A DNA stretch of 64,000 bases from the NCBI GenBank assembly GCA_934667105.1, contig CAKULG010000005.1, positions 62,001 through 126,000 of the forward strand. The letters are read 5' to 3'. The notes under the pieces are model-generated. The model saw nothing but the letters and a program-made list of their open reading frames with translations. It made no database searches and was not told where the DNA came from. Made by a program: the position numbers and the translations under genes. The DNA is from an uncultured Clostridia bacterium (lineage in GTDB: Bacteria > Bacillota > Clostridia > Christensenellales > Aristaeellaceae). Shown piece by piece: positions 1 to 7,825 of the stretch. Positions within the stretch are counted from its first letter, which is position 1; every line of letters begins with the position of its first letter.

Positions 1-203
1 CAAACGGGCTGGAATTGCAAAAAAAGGTTCGAAAACTGTGGCCCAATTGTCCGGTGGCGTTTTTAACCGCCTATTCGCGCTTTGATTATATCTATGAGGC
101 AATGCAAAATCATGTGGCGCAGTTTATTCTGAAGTCGGAAAGCGAAGCGGTTATCCGTGAAAGAATCATTGATTTGTTGGAGAGCATTTATCCGCAGACT
201 TAG
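1..203 (+). pseudogene. Response-regulator receiver domain fragment
   Basis: The reading frame is open from the window edge (N-G-L-E-L just before a TTG) and ends at a TAG. The visible residues match the second half of a CheY-like receiver domain: the NGLEL stretch after the phospho-Asp, a hydrophobic strand ending in T-A-Y, and the conserved Lys in F-I-L-K-S. No output domain follows. A YesN-type regulator would normally run on to an AraC helix-turn-helix, but here the frame stops right after receiver helix 5 and unrelated sialidase-like sequence begins. The base composition is clearly poorer in GC than the rest of the window. I read it as the 5' part of a truncated gene; its start lies outside the window. 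Confidence 0.6.
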
Positions 204-528
204 ATCGGGAAACCTTTTACTTGTGAATCATGTGGATTTTCATGGAAGAAACAATCTATGCGCCAGGCTTTCCTTTGACAACGGCCTTACCTGGAGCGGC
301 GGATTGATGCTGGATGAGCGCCTTGACGTATCTTATCCGGATGGAACAGAGGACGAGGCGGGCAATATCTATATCGCCTATGACTTCGAGCGATACGCCG
401 CTCGAGAAATCCTGATGGCCAAGTTTACTGAAAAAGATATTTTGGCAGGAAAGCTGGTCGGTGTAACCAGCCGTTTAAAATGCGTTGTCAGTAAAGCGAA
501 AGGAACGCCGTCCGTCAATCATTTGTAA
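199..528 (+). pseudogene. BNR/sialidase-like C-terminal fragment
   Basis: The frame from about 199 to the TAA at 526-528 reads as the end of a BNR-repeat (exo-alpha-sialidase-like) protein. It has R-S-G-N-L-L-L, an Asp-box-like S-F-D-N-G-L-T-W, and Y-P-D-G-T-E-D-E-A-G-N-I-Y-I-A-Y-D, typical of the last blades of a neuraminidase propeller. The front of the protein and any start codon are missing, and the frame enters directly from the receiver fragment upstream in a different register. Only about 108 residues of homology remain, so the piece cannot be an active enzyme. Composition is low in GC like the preceding fragment. Either a deletion or an assembly join could have made it. Confidence 0.55.
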
Positions 529-611
529 GACGCTTGAATGCCGTACCTTGTGCGGAGCGACAATCAAAATGACGATTATAAGGCGTAAAACGCCGAAAGG
601 AGGACGCTGCC

Positions 612-1252
612 ATGACGCAGCCTGATCTGCCCGAAATCCTGCGGGAAGCCAGCCTGGAGGAGGCGGAGCGCCTGCCGGAAGCGGGGGAGGAGATTGCAGG
701 CTGCCGCTTCTTTGGCGAATCGCTGCCCGAAATGCCCGGCGTCCTCTGCGAATTTACGGGGTGCTATTTTGAAAAATGCACGTTTGTCCCTTGCGGTGCG
801 GCGCGGCTGGCATTTGTGGATTGCGTTTTTGAAAAATGCGATTTTTCGGGCATAGTTTTCCCCAAGGCCACCTTCCAGCGGACGCGCTTCGTTCATTGCC
901 GCATGACGGGGGCGCAGTTTCAGGAAAACGTGCTGATGCACACGACCTTTCGGGAATGCCAGATGGATTACGCGAATTTCTCCATCGTAAAGGCGCAGCA
1001 TGTGGAATACACAGACTGCGCCTTAAAGGAAAGCGTGTTTTACCAAGTGAAATGGACGGATTGGAAGCTCGTCCGCTGCAATCTGGCCCGGGCGGAACTG
1101 AGCGATACGCCCCTTAAGGGCCTGATGTAACAAGCTGCGATCTAGCGGGCCTGCGGGTGGATATTCGAGGGCTCCGGGGGCTGAAGGTCACGCCCGGCCA
1201 GGCGGTGCAGCTTTCCGCGCTGCTGGGCCTGGATATTCAGGAGCCGTCATAA
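612..1252 (+). pseudogene. Pentapeptide-repeat protein, one-base frameshift
   Basis: The ORF starting at 612 (RBS AAAGGAGG) encodes 172 residues of pentapeptide repeats with F/L at the central position (C-x-F-E-K-C-x-F, A-x-F-Q-R-T-R-F), which fold as a right-handed quadrilateral beta-helix. It stops early at 1128-1130. Supplying one G after 1124 joins the frame to a further 41 residues that continue the repeat (V-T-S-C-D-L-A-G-L-R-V-D-I-R-G-L) and end at a TAA at 1250-1252, against the 3' end of the convergent methyltransferase gene. The intact product would be about 213 aa. The partner or role of this family is unknown from sequence. The frameshift could be real decay or a sequencing error in a G-containing run. 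Confidence 0.75.
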
Positions 1253-2035
1253 GCCGTTCAGCCGCTCCCGCAGCAGATCATACATCATAATGGAGCCCGC
1301 CACCGCCGCGTTCAGCGATTCCGCGCCCCCCGCCATGGGCAGCTTAACCCGCAGGGTGGCCTTTTCGAGCACGGCGGGGGAAATGCCCGCGCCTTCATTG
1401 CCAATGACGATGCAGGCCTTTTTTTTCGTGGGTGGGCGGCGATAAAAGGGCTCGCCCCGAAGATCGCCCGCCAGAATATCATAGCCCTGGGCGGCCAAAT
1501 GCGCAAGCCGTTCCGGTAAATCGGCGCAGCGGGCGGCGGGCACCCGGAAAACCGCGCCCATGGAGGCGCGCAGGGCCTTGGGGCCGTAGGGATCCGCCGT
1601 TTTCTCATCCAGCAGCATGCCGTGAAAGCCCGCCGCGTCCATGGTGCGAAGCAGCGTGCCCACGTTGCCGGGATCCTGCACCCCGTCCAGGGCGATGAGC
1701 CAATCGCCCTGCAGCGGCGCGTCCTCCTGGGGATAGGCGCACAGCGCCGCAGCGCCCTGGGGCGTTTTCGCATCACAGATCGCGCACATCACATGCCCGG
1801 AAAGCAGATAAACGGGCAGCGCCCCCGCCGCGCGCAGCAAATGGGCGTATTTTTCCTGGCAATCCTCCGCAAGCAGCAGCGCCAGGGCCTTGCCCTCCTT
1901 CAGCGCTTCCCCGGCCAAGTGATCCCCCTCGGCCAGGAAAAGCCCCGCCTGCATCCGCTCCGCCCGGCTTTTATTCAGGGCGCGCCATCCCTTTACCAGG
2001 GGATTTTGCAGGCTGGAAATCGTTTCTTTTTTCAT
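1247..2035 (-). CDS. TrmH/SpoU-family RNA 2'-O-methyltransferase
   Basis: 262 aa. It transfers a methyl group from S-adenosylmethionine to a ribose 2'-OH in RNA, probably 23S rRNA. Layout: a small N-terminal substrate-binding domain (residues 1-95, with the common opening S-S-L-Q-N-P-L-V-K), then a trefoil-knot SPOUT domain with the three SpoU motifs: L-D-G-V-Q-D-P-G-N-V-G-T-L-L-R-T, I-V-I-G-N-E-G-A-G-I-S, and L-P-M-A-G-G-A-E-S-L-N-A-A-V-A. The start is set at the ATG that overlaps the stop of the upstream 711-aa gene (ATGA), so the two genes are translationally coupled. A longer frame to 2140 has no better start. The exact target nucleotide is not deducible; TsnR/RlmB-type paralogues look alike. 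Confidence 0.9.
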   Translation of the reverse strand: MKKETISSLQNPLVKGWRALNKSRAERMQAGLFLAEGDHLAGEALKEGKALALLLAEDCQEKYAHLLRAAGALPVYLLSGHVMCAICDAKTPQGAAALCAYPQEDAPLQGDWLIALDGVQDPGNVGTLLRTMDAAGFHGMLLDEKTADPYGPKALRASMGAVFRVPAARCADLPERLAHLAAQGYDILAGDLRGEPFYRRPPTKKKACIVIGNEGAGISPAVLEKATLRVKLPMAGGAESLNAAVAGSIMMYDLLRERLNGL

Positions 2036-4167
2036 GCCTGCTTCAGGGCGCGCAGGGCCCGGGGCATGGCGGAAAGCAGCGGCAGCACGGCCTCGGGCTT
2101 CACCTGCCAGGCCAGCATATGGGGCAGCGCGAAGGCGCACACCGCGCGATCCAGCGCCTCGGCCACGCCGCCGGGCAGATCGTTCTGCGTGGCGGCGATG
2201 AAGCGCTGCATGCGCTGGGCGGTAATCAGCGAAAGGGGCGCGCCGCAGGCGGCCAGGGCCTTGCGCAGGGCCAGCAGGGCGGCGGAGGTGGCCTCCGTGA
2301 GGGGCGCGTCGGCCAGCAGCGCCTTGCGCACCCGCTCCCGATCCACGGGGGGATAGACGGGCAGCGCCTGGGGCACCGCCTCGCCGGAAGCGGCGAAGCG
2401 CACGCTGGCGAAGGGGCGGCGGGCATAGCCGCCCACGCTTTCCCGATCCGCGGCGGGCAGAAGCACCCGGGTGACGGCGGGAATAGAAACGCTGGGATTA
2501 ATCAGGAACACAGGGCTGTTTCCGCCGGGCAGCGGGCAAACTGCGGAAGCGCCCTCCGCATCGTAAACCGGCGCGCCCAGGGCGGCGGCCAGGGCGGTTA
2601 CGCCCAGATAAGCGTCCGCCGGATTGGCGGCGCGGCATTCCAGCGCATCCTCCGAAAGGGCGCAGATCGCCAGCAGCGAAAGCGCGTCCCCCGGGGCAAG
2701 AAGGAAGCCCGCCGCTTTCAGGGCGGTTTCCACCCGGTGAATCAATTCCGCCTTGGCGCAGGCCACCCCGGCCCGGGCGCGGACGCACAGCGCCCCGCGG
2801 CTTCGCTGGGCCCGGGCGATGGTTTCTTCCGCTTCCTGACGGGCGGCCTCCAGGGGCTCCGCCGCGTTTTGCAGCGCGGAAAGCGCGGCTTTGCAGGCCT
2901 GCTGCTCATGCCGCAGGCCTTCTAACTTTTGAAGCTCGTCCTGGCTCATTTCGCCCAGAATTTCCTCCCGGGCGGCGGCCAGGTTCTTTTTCGCGTCGTC
3001 CAATTGCATCAGCGTCATCAGGCGTTCGGCCTCCAATTCCTGCAATTGGCTGTGCATGGCCGCCAGGGTGGGATCCTCCCCCTGGGTGGAAAGGGCCTTG
3101 GCCAGAACGGCGCGCATGCCCGGCTGGGCAAGAAGCGTGTCCACTGCCTGGGGCTGGGTTTCGGGCGTCTGCCAAACGCGCAGCAGCGCCCGCTTAAAAG
3201 CGTCCACGGGGTTGGGAACGTCCTTCATTTCGGCGTTCTGGGGCAGCACCGCTCCCGGCGCTTCATAGCGGGCGGCGTAGCGCTGCTGCTCCACCGTTTC
3301 CATCAGGGGGTTATGGGCGCGGCGGGGGGCGGCGAAGGATTGCGGGGCCTGATAAAGGCGCGTGCCCACCAGGGGCTTCTGGGGCTGCTCGGGCCGGTAA
3401 TCCACCGGCGCGGCAGGGGTCTCCCGCATCCGGTTCACCCGGTCGCCCAGGGCGGAATTCATTTCCTGAATCTGCTCCAGGGCGCTGCGGGGCGCGGGAG
3501 CCTCCTGCGGCGCGGCGGGCGCGGCAGGCTCCGCCGGGGCGGGAACAGGGGCGGGCGCGACGGGGGCCGCTTCTGCTTCCGCGGGCGCGGGGGCTTCCTG
3601 GGCCTGGACGGGGGCGGCGGCGCGGGGCCAATAGAAAAGCAACTCCTGGCCGTTCACATTCACGGCGTAAATTTCATTGCTGTCCGGGGGAAGCTGGGTA
3701 ATTTCCCCGACGGGCTGGGCGGTGTCCCGCTGGAAGGGGCCCTGAATATTAGCGCCCTTGCGGATATACGCCTGGGGCGTGGCCGCGCTTTGCAGGTTTT
3801 CCTCCGCCACCACCTGATAAAATAAGCCGTCGGGCATGGGGCGGATGGCGTCGGAATAAACGATAAACTGGTTGTTTTCTCCCCGGGCGGGGGCGTAATT
3901 TTTATTGGTGCGGATTTTGTTGGCTTCCGGCGGCAGGGCGCGCAGATCCAGCAGGCACAGGCCGCACAGGCCGCGCATTCTTTCTTTAAAAGTGTGCTGC
4001 TCGTTTTTATCGGGCACGATACGCAAAAAGCCGTCGTCCGGGAACGCGGCGACCGCCTCGGCGGCAACGCTGGCGCCCTCTGTCAGCAACGGCTGAATAC
4101 GAAAAAACGCGCGGGTCACGTTGTCTTCTTCTAAATAAACCAACACGGCCTTCCCCTGGAAATTCAT
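2032..4167 (-). CDS. Unknown 711-aa protein with Ala/Pro linker and coiled coil
   Basis: I do not recognise this family. The start is chosen at the ATG 6 nt after GGAGGGG; a promoter lies at 4221-4250. Residues 1-190 look like a globular domain (M-N-F-Q-G-K-A-V-L-V-Y-L, later L-L-D-L-R-A-L-P and a run ending Y-A-V-N-V-N-G-Q-E-L-L-F-Y). Next comes an Ala/Pro/Glu-rich low-complexity linker (about 195-245), then a helical section with a likely coiled coil (about 375-470: Q-L-Q-E-L-E-A-E-R-L, K-N-L-A-A-A-R-E-E-I-L). The C-terminal 240 residues are Ala-rich and probably globular. There is no signal peptide or membrane span, so it should be cytoplasmic. Its stop overlaps the methyltransferase start. 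Confidence 0.75.
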   Translation of the reverse strand: MNFQGKAVLVYLEEDNVTRAFFRIQPLLTEGASVAAEAVAAFPDDGFLRIVPDKNEQHTFKERMRGLCGLCLLDLRALPPEANKIRTNKNYAPARGENNQFIVYSDAIRPMPDGLFYQVVAEENLQSAATPQAYIRKGANIQGPFQRDTAQPVGEITQLPPDSNEIYAVNVNGQELLFYWPRAAAPVQAQEAPAPAEAEAAPVAPAPVPAPAEPAAPAAPQEAPAPRSALEQIQEMNSALGDRVNRMRETPAAPVDYRPEQPQKPLVGTRLYQAPQSFAAPRRAHNPLMETVEQQRYAARYEAPGAVLPQNAEMKDVPNPVDAFKRALLRVWQTPETQPQAVDTLLAQPGMRAVLAKALSTQGEDPTLAAMHSQLQELEAERLMTLMQLDDAKKNLAAAREEILGEMSQDELQKLEGLRHEQQACKAALSALQNAAEPLEAARQEAEETIARAQRSRGALCVRARAGVACAKAELIHRVETALKAAGFLLAPGDALSLLAICALSEDALECRAANPADAYLGVTALAAALGAPVYDAEGASAVCPLPGGNSPVFLINPSVSIPAVTRVLLPAADRESVGGYARRPFASVRFAASGEAVPQALPVYPPVDRERVRKALLADAPLTEATSAALLALRKALAACGAPLSLITAQRMQRFIAATQNDLPGGVAEALDRAVCAFALPHMLAWQVKPEAVLPLLSAMPRALRALKQA

Positions 4168-4220
4168 AAGATACCCCTCCATAAATAAAAATATATAATA
4201 CAAGCTTCCAGAATAACCCT

Positions 4221-4250
4221 ATTATAGCAAAGAAATTGGCTTTTCGTCAA
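4221..4250 (-). promoter_or_regulatory. Sigma-A-type promoter for the 711-aa gene
   Basis: On the minus strand TTGACG, an 18-bp spacer and a perfect TATAAT lie about 55 bp before the ATG at 4167. Confidence 0.75.
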
Positions 4251-4298
4251 GGATGGGAGCGGCAGAACCCCCGGTGAAAACAGGGAAAATGGTAAATT

Positions 4299-5522
4299 TC
4301 ACGGCGTTTCCCGCAGGAGTGCATGCCCATCGGGCAGCGAGAGCATCCACGCCAGATAGATTTCGGGCATATGCTGCGTCGAGATGGGCTTGATCAGAAC
4401 CAGAAGTTCCTCCGTCTGCTCCGTTCCTTCGGCGGCGCTGACGCTATGCCCCGCTTCTCGCGCGGCCTCCAACCCCAGCGCCGTTGCCAGGGAGAGCGTC
4501 ACCAGCCGTTCCGCACCCGTGAGCTTTTGGCCGGTGAACAGCTTGCCCAGGGGAGCCTGATATACGGCCGCGTATCTTTCCGGGGTGGGCACGGCGGTGG
4601 CAAGGCCCTTCACCAGCGCCCGGCACAGGGAAAGATCGGCCGCGTCCCCCGCCGCATCCGCAGGCGCGCCCGTCAGGGATTGATAGGCCGCCTGAAAGCC
4701 GGGCAGCAGCGCCGCGTAGTCTGCAGCCTGTCCGTCGGAGGAGGGTAGATACAGCGTTTGCCCATAGCGGTCATAGCCCCAGGCGGCCAGCGGCGTTTGG
4801 GGCACCAGGTCGGCCGCGCTCACGATATTATAAATATTCCGGTGTTTTTTCGCTTCCTCGCCGCGAACCGTGCGGGGGGTGGAAAAGGTGTAGGCGAAAA
4901 TTTGCTCGTCCTGGGCCAGGCCCTCCTCGCTGAGGAAGGCGGCGGTCAAATTGGCCACCGCCGCGCCCCGGCTGTACCCCGCGATCCAGAAAACGGGCCG
5001 ATCGATGTTTTGCCTTGCCACATAATCCGCCGCCCGCCGGGCCGCTTCCCGGGCCGCCTGGGAAAAGCCCCTGTGCCAGGGCTCGTCCACGCCGCAATCA
5101 AAATTGCTCAGCCATTCCTGGCCGTAATTGCCCCCGCGAATCGCCAGCGCCACCAGCGTGGCGCTTTCGCCGCCCTGCCGGATTTCCCGGCGGGCCAGGG
5201 CGGTGCCGATGGTATCCGGGCGGCGCACGTCGTATTGCGCCGTCTCGATTTGCTCAAAGCCCAGCGACGATAAGCAATCCCGCACGTTTTGCGCAGCGTC
5301 CCCTTCCCCCGCCCCAAAGGCGGAAAGCGCCAGCCCCAGGGAGGCCTGGGCCAGGGCGTGGTTATAGGCCGAAGCGTCGGCAAAGAACCAGCCTTCCTCC
5401 CAGGCCGGGGAAATTTCGATCGTTCCGCCCAGGCTGCCGGGAAAGCGCGCCCGGGCGGTTTCTTCCGCCAGGGCGCAGGGAACGAAAAGCAGGGCGCAAA
5501 GCAGAGCAAGCAGCTTTTTCAT
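4299..5522 (-). CDS. Secreted lipase (class 3)-like alpha/beta hydrolase
   Basis: 407 aa, started at the ATG after AAAAGGAG; a longer frame begins upstream but would bury the signal peptide. Residues 1-19 form a Sec signal peptide (K-K-L-L-A-L-L-C-A-L-L-F-V-P-C-A-L-A, cut before E-E). The mature part carries the lipase elbow G-Y-S-R-G with nucleophile Ser184, followed by a helix, as in class 3 lipases. S-A-A-D-L-V-P (Asp238) is a good candidate for the catalytic acid. The catalytic His is not assigned. It probably hydrolyses an ester outside the cell; lipid or glycan ester substrates are both possible. It follows the aspartate kinase gene by 16 bp and probably shares its transcript. Confidence 0.75.
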   Translation of the reverse strand: MKKLLALLCALLFVPCALAEETARARFPGSLGGTIEISPAWEEGWFFADASAYNHALAQASLGLALSAFGAGEGDAAQNVRDCLSSLGFEQIETAQYDVRRPDTIGTALARREIRQGGESATLVALAIRGGNYGQEWLSNFDCGVDEPWHRGFSQAAREAARRAADYVARQNIDRPVFWIAGYSRGAAVANLTAAFLSEEGLAQDEQIFAYTFSTPRTVRGEEAKKHRNIYNIVSAADLVPQTPLAAWGYDRYGQTLYLPSSDGQAADYAALLPGFQAAYQSLTGAPADAAGDAADLSLCRALVKGLATAVPTPERYAAVYQAPLGKLFTGQKLTGAERLVTLSLATALGLEAAREAGHSVSAAEGTEQTEELLVLIKPISTQHMPEIYLAWMLSLPDGHALLRETP

Positions 5523-5538
5523 CTTCGGACTCCTTTTC

Positions 5539-6849
5539 TCACATGCGCACGAACGCATCGTAAATGGCGCGCACGGCGTTTTCAAAATCCTTTTCATCCA
5601 CGCCCACGATGATATTGAGCTCGCTGGAGCCCTGATCGATGGTGCGGATGGAAATGCCCTGAGAGGATATGGCGGTAAACAGCCGGGCGGCGGTGCCGAA
5701 ATTGCGCACCATGCCCCGGCCCACCGTGGCGATGAGGGCCAGATGATCGTGGACGGTTAGCTGATCGGGGTGCACAAGCTCCTCGATCCGGGCCAACACC
5801 CGCTCCCGACAGGGGGCCAGGGCCTTGGATTCCACCACGATGCACATGGTATCGATGCCGGTGGGCAGATGCTCGAAATTCACCCCCGCCTCCTCAAAGG
5901 CCTGGAGCACCCGGCGGCCGAAGCCCAGCTCGGCGTTCATCAGATCCTTTTCGATGGAAACGATAGAAAAGCCCTTGTTCCCCGCGATGCCCGTGATGGC
6001 GTGGGCGGGGTCGATGGGGGCGGCGGCGCTGATGAGGGTGCCGGGGTGTTTGGGATCGTTGGTGTTGCGCAGATTGGTGGGAATGCCCGCCCGGCGCACG
6101 GGAAACACTGCCGCGTCGTGGAGCACGGTGGCCCCCATATAGGATAGCTCCCGCAGCTCCCGGTAGGTGAGCTGGGCGATATACTGCGCGTCCGGCACGA
6201 TGCGGGGGTTCGCCATGCGGAAGCCCGTCACATCCGTCCAGTTTTCGTATACGTCCGCGTTAATCGCCCGGGCCGCCAGCGCGCCGGTTATATCGCTGCC
6301 GCCCCGGGAAAAGGTGTGCAGCATGCCGGTTTCATCCGCCCCATAAAAGCCGGGAATCACCGCCCGGCCCTGGGCCTGCAGGGCGGCGCGGAGCAGGCGG
6401 TTGGTTTCCTCCTCCATAAGCTGCCCATCCGGGGAAAAGCGGATCACCTCCGCCGCGTCCACAAAGGGAAAGTCCAGATATTCAGAAAGCAGCCTGCCGT
6501 TTAAGTATTCGCCCCGGCTGGCGGCAAAATCCCGGGAAGCGCCCTTTTCCAGCGCCCCGGCGATGCGGGAAAATTCCGAATCAAAATCCAGCGCAAGCCC
6601 CAGCTCCGCGGCGATGGCGGTATACCGGGCCTCGATCCGCTCCAGAATATGCAAAAAGGGCTTTTTTGCCTGGGCGGCGGCATGGCATTCATACAGCAGA
6701 TCGGTGATTTTATCATCCCCCGCGCCGCGCTTTCCCGGCGCGCTGGGCACGATAAATTTCCGCTCGCCGTCGCTTTCCACAATGGCCCGCACCTTTCGAA
6801 ACTGGGTCGCGTCCGCCAGGGAACTTCCGCCAAATTTGGCAACGATCAT
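5539..6849 (-). CDS. lysC: Aspartate kinase
   Basis: 436 aa. It phosphorylates L-aspartate with ATP, the first step toward lysine, methionine, threonine and diaminopimelate. The amino acid kinase domain opens with V-A-K-F-G-G-S-S (residues 3-9) and has the later S-R-G-G-S-D-I-T-G signature. Two C-terminal ACT domains (about 305-436) carry feedback-binding sequence such as G-I-S-I-R-T-I-D-Q-G-S-S-E-L-N-I-I-V-G-V. Monofunctional class, no fused homoserine dehydrogenase. The start follows GGAGAAGGGGGAAGCGGGG; an upstream in-frame ATG at 6930 falls before the promoter. With transcription starting near 6880, the leader is too short for a lysine riboswitch. The lipase-like gene follows directly. 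Confidence 0.95.
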   Translation of the reverse strand: MIVAKFGGSSLADATQFRKVRAIVESDGERKFIVPSAPGKRGAGDDKITDLLYECHAAAQAKKPFLHILERIEARYTAIAAELGLALDFDSEFSRIAGALEKGASRDFAASRGEYLNGRLLSEYLDFPFVDAAEVIRFSPDGQLMEEETNRLLRAALQAQGRAVIPGFYGADETGMLHTFSRGGSDITGALAARAINADVYENWTDVTGFRMANPRIVPDAQYIAQLTYRELRELSYMGATVLHDAAVFPVRRAGIPTNLRNTNDPKHPGTLISAAAPIDPAHAITGIAGNKGFSIVSIEKDLMNAELGFGRRVLQAFEEAGVNFEHLPTGIDTMCIVVESKALAPCRERVLARIEELVHPDQLTVHDHLALIATVGRGMVRNFGTAARLFTAISSQGISIRTIDQGSSELNIIVGVDEKDFENAVRAIYDAFVRM

Positions 6850-6886
6850 CCCCGCTTCCCCCTTCTCCTTTTTTCTCTTTCCTTTT

Positions 6887-6915
6887 ATTTTAACGATTTT
6901 CCGGCTTTCTGTCAA
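6887..6915 (-). promoter_or_regulatory. Promoter of lysC
   Basis: Minus strand TTGACA, 17-bp spacer, TAAAAT. It lies 37 bp before the lysC start and is divergent from the promoter at 6966-6994. Confidence 0.8.
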
Positions 6916-6965
6916 TAAACCCGCCGCCACATCCTATGCAGCCCGGAGGAAAATCGTGCTTCCGC

Positions 6966-6994
6966 TTGCGAAGGGGCGAAGGGGCTGGTATAAT
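6966..6994 (+). promoter_or_regulatory. Promoter of the DUF5665-lspA-rluD-tlyA operon
   Basis: TTGCGA, 17-bp spacer, perfect TATAAT, about 75 bp before the first gene. Confidence 0.8.
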
Positions 6995-7068
6995 AGGGAA
7001 AAGCCGCCGGGCCGGCAGGGATAATATGCCCCGTCCTTGGGAAAACTTTCCCCCGGGAGGGGGTGGCC

Positions 7069-7335
7069 ATGCTGGATTCCCAGATCGAGCGTCTGATCGC
7101 CGCCGCCGAGCGGATGCGCCTGGGGGATTATGTGCGCTTTGAAAGCGACCGCAGGCGCCGCCTGTGGGACGCTTTCTGGCAGGGGGTGGCCCGGGGCCTG
7201 GGCATGATGGTGGGCTTTGCGGTGCTGGGCGCGGCGGTGCTTTTTCTTTTGCAAAGGCTGGCCCAGAAAAACCTTCCGGGCATCAGCGATTTCGTGGCCC
7301 AGGTGGTCACGCTGGTGCAGCTGCGAATACAATAA
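7069..7335 (+). CDS. DUF5665 small membrane protein
   Basis: 88 aa, single-pass membrane protein. The N-terminal half is charged and probably amphipathic (L-I-A-A-A-E-R-M-R-L-G-D-Y-V). It is followed by the family signature G-V-A-R-G-L-G-M-M-V-G-F-A-V-L-G leading into one transmembrane helix (about residues 43-68) and a short tail N-L-P-G-I-S-D-F-V. This matches DUF5665, widespread in Firmicutes and of unknown function. GGGAGG sits best for the ATG at 7069; a GTG at 7063 in the same frame is the alternative. First gene of an operon with lspA, 40 bp before it. Confidence 0.85.
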   Translation: MLDSQIERLIAAAERMRLGDYVRFESDRRRRLWDAFWQGVARGLGMMVGFAVLGAAVLFLLQRLAQKNLPGISDFVAQVVTLVQLRIQ

Positions 7336-7375
7336 GCCCCCGGGCCCCAGGGCGCGCGGGCGGGGAGGAAACAGG

Positions 7376-7825
7376 GTGAGAAATAAAGGCGCGCTGATCT
7401 GGCCGGGGCTGCTGCTGCTGGCGCTGGATCGCATTTCGAAATGGGCCTGGAAAACGGCGGATCAGGTGCTGATTCCCGGCGTGATCGCCCTGCGGGGCGC
7501 CCAGAACACGGGCATGGCCCTGGGCCTTTTTCAGGGGGGCGCCCCGGTGATTCTGGCGCTGTCGCTGCTGGCGCTGGCGGGCTGCTTTTGGCTGCTTCGG
7601 CGCGCGCGCCTTTCTGGCCTGGCTCCCTGGGGCGTATCGCTGCTGGCGGGGGGCGCGCTGGGCAATATTATCGACCGGGTGCTCTACGGCGCGGTGACGG
7701 ATATGTTTGAATTGCTGTTTATACGCTTTTATATTTTTAACGTGGCGGACGTGGGTGTGGTGGCCGGAGCGATTCTGTGCGGAATCAGCCTGCTTTTCCG
7801 CCCCCAGGATTGGAGCAAAAGATGA
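7376..7825 (+). CDS. lspA: Lipoprotein signal peptidase II
   Basis: 149 aa. It cleaves the signal peptide of diacylglyceryl-modified prolipoproteins before the lipid-bearing Cys, within the membrane. Four transmembrane helices are visible. Family motifs are present: N-T-G-M-A-L-G-L-F (44-52), G-N-I-I-D-R-V-L-Y-G-A-V-T-D-M-F (96-111) and F-N-V-A-D-V-G (121-127). Asp109 and Asp125 are the expected catalytic pair. The start is a GTG set by GGGGAGGAAACAGG; the longer frame back to 7217 overlaps DUF5665 entirely. Its stop overlaps the next ATG (ATGA), so it is coupled to the pseudouridine synthase, a very common Firmicute arrangement. Confidence 0.93.
   Translation: MRNKGALIWPGLLLLALDRISKWAWKTADQVLIPGVIALRGAQNTGMALGLFQGGAPVILALSLLALAGCFWLLRRARLSGLAPWGVSLLAGGALGNIIDRVLYGAVTDMFELLFIRFYIFNVADVGVVAGAILCGISLLFRPQDWSKR

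Noticed and set aside
5015..5612. Plus-strand frames opposite the lipase-like gene
   Set aside because: Pro/Arg-rich shadows of the minus-strand gene; no supporting start signals.
6850..6910. Possible lysine riboswitch before lysC
   Set aside because: The promoter sits 37 bp from the start codon, so the leader is only about 30 nt, far too short.
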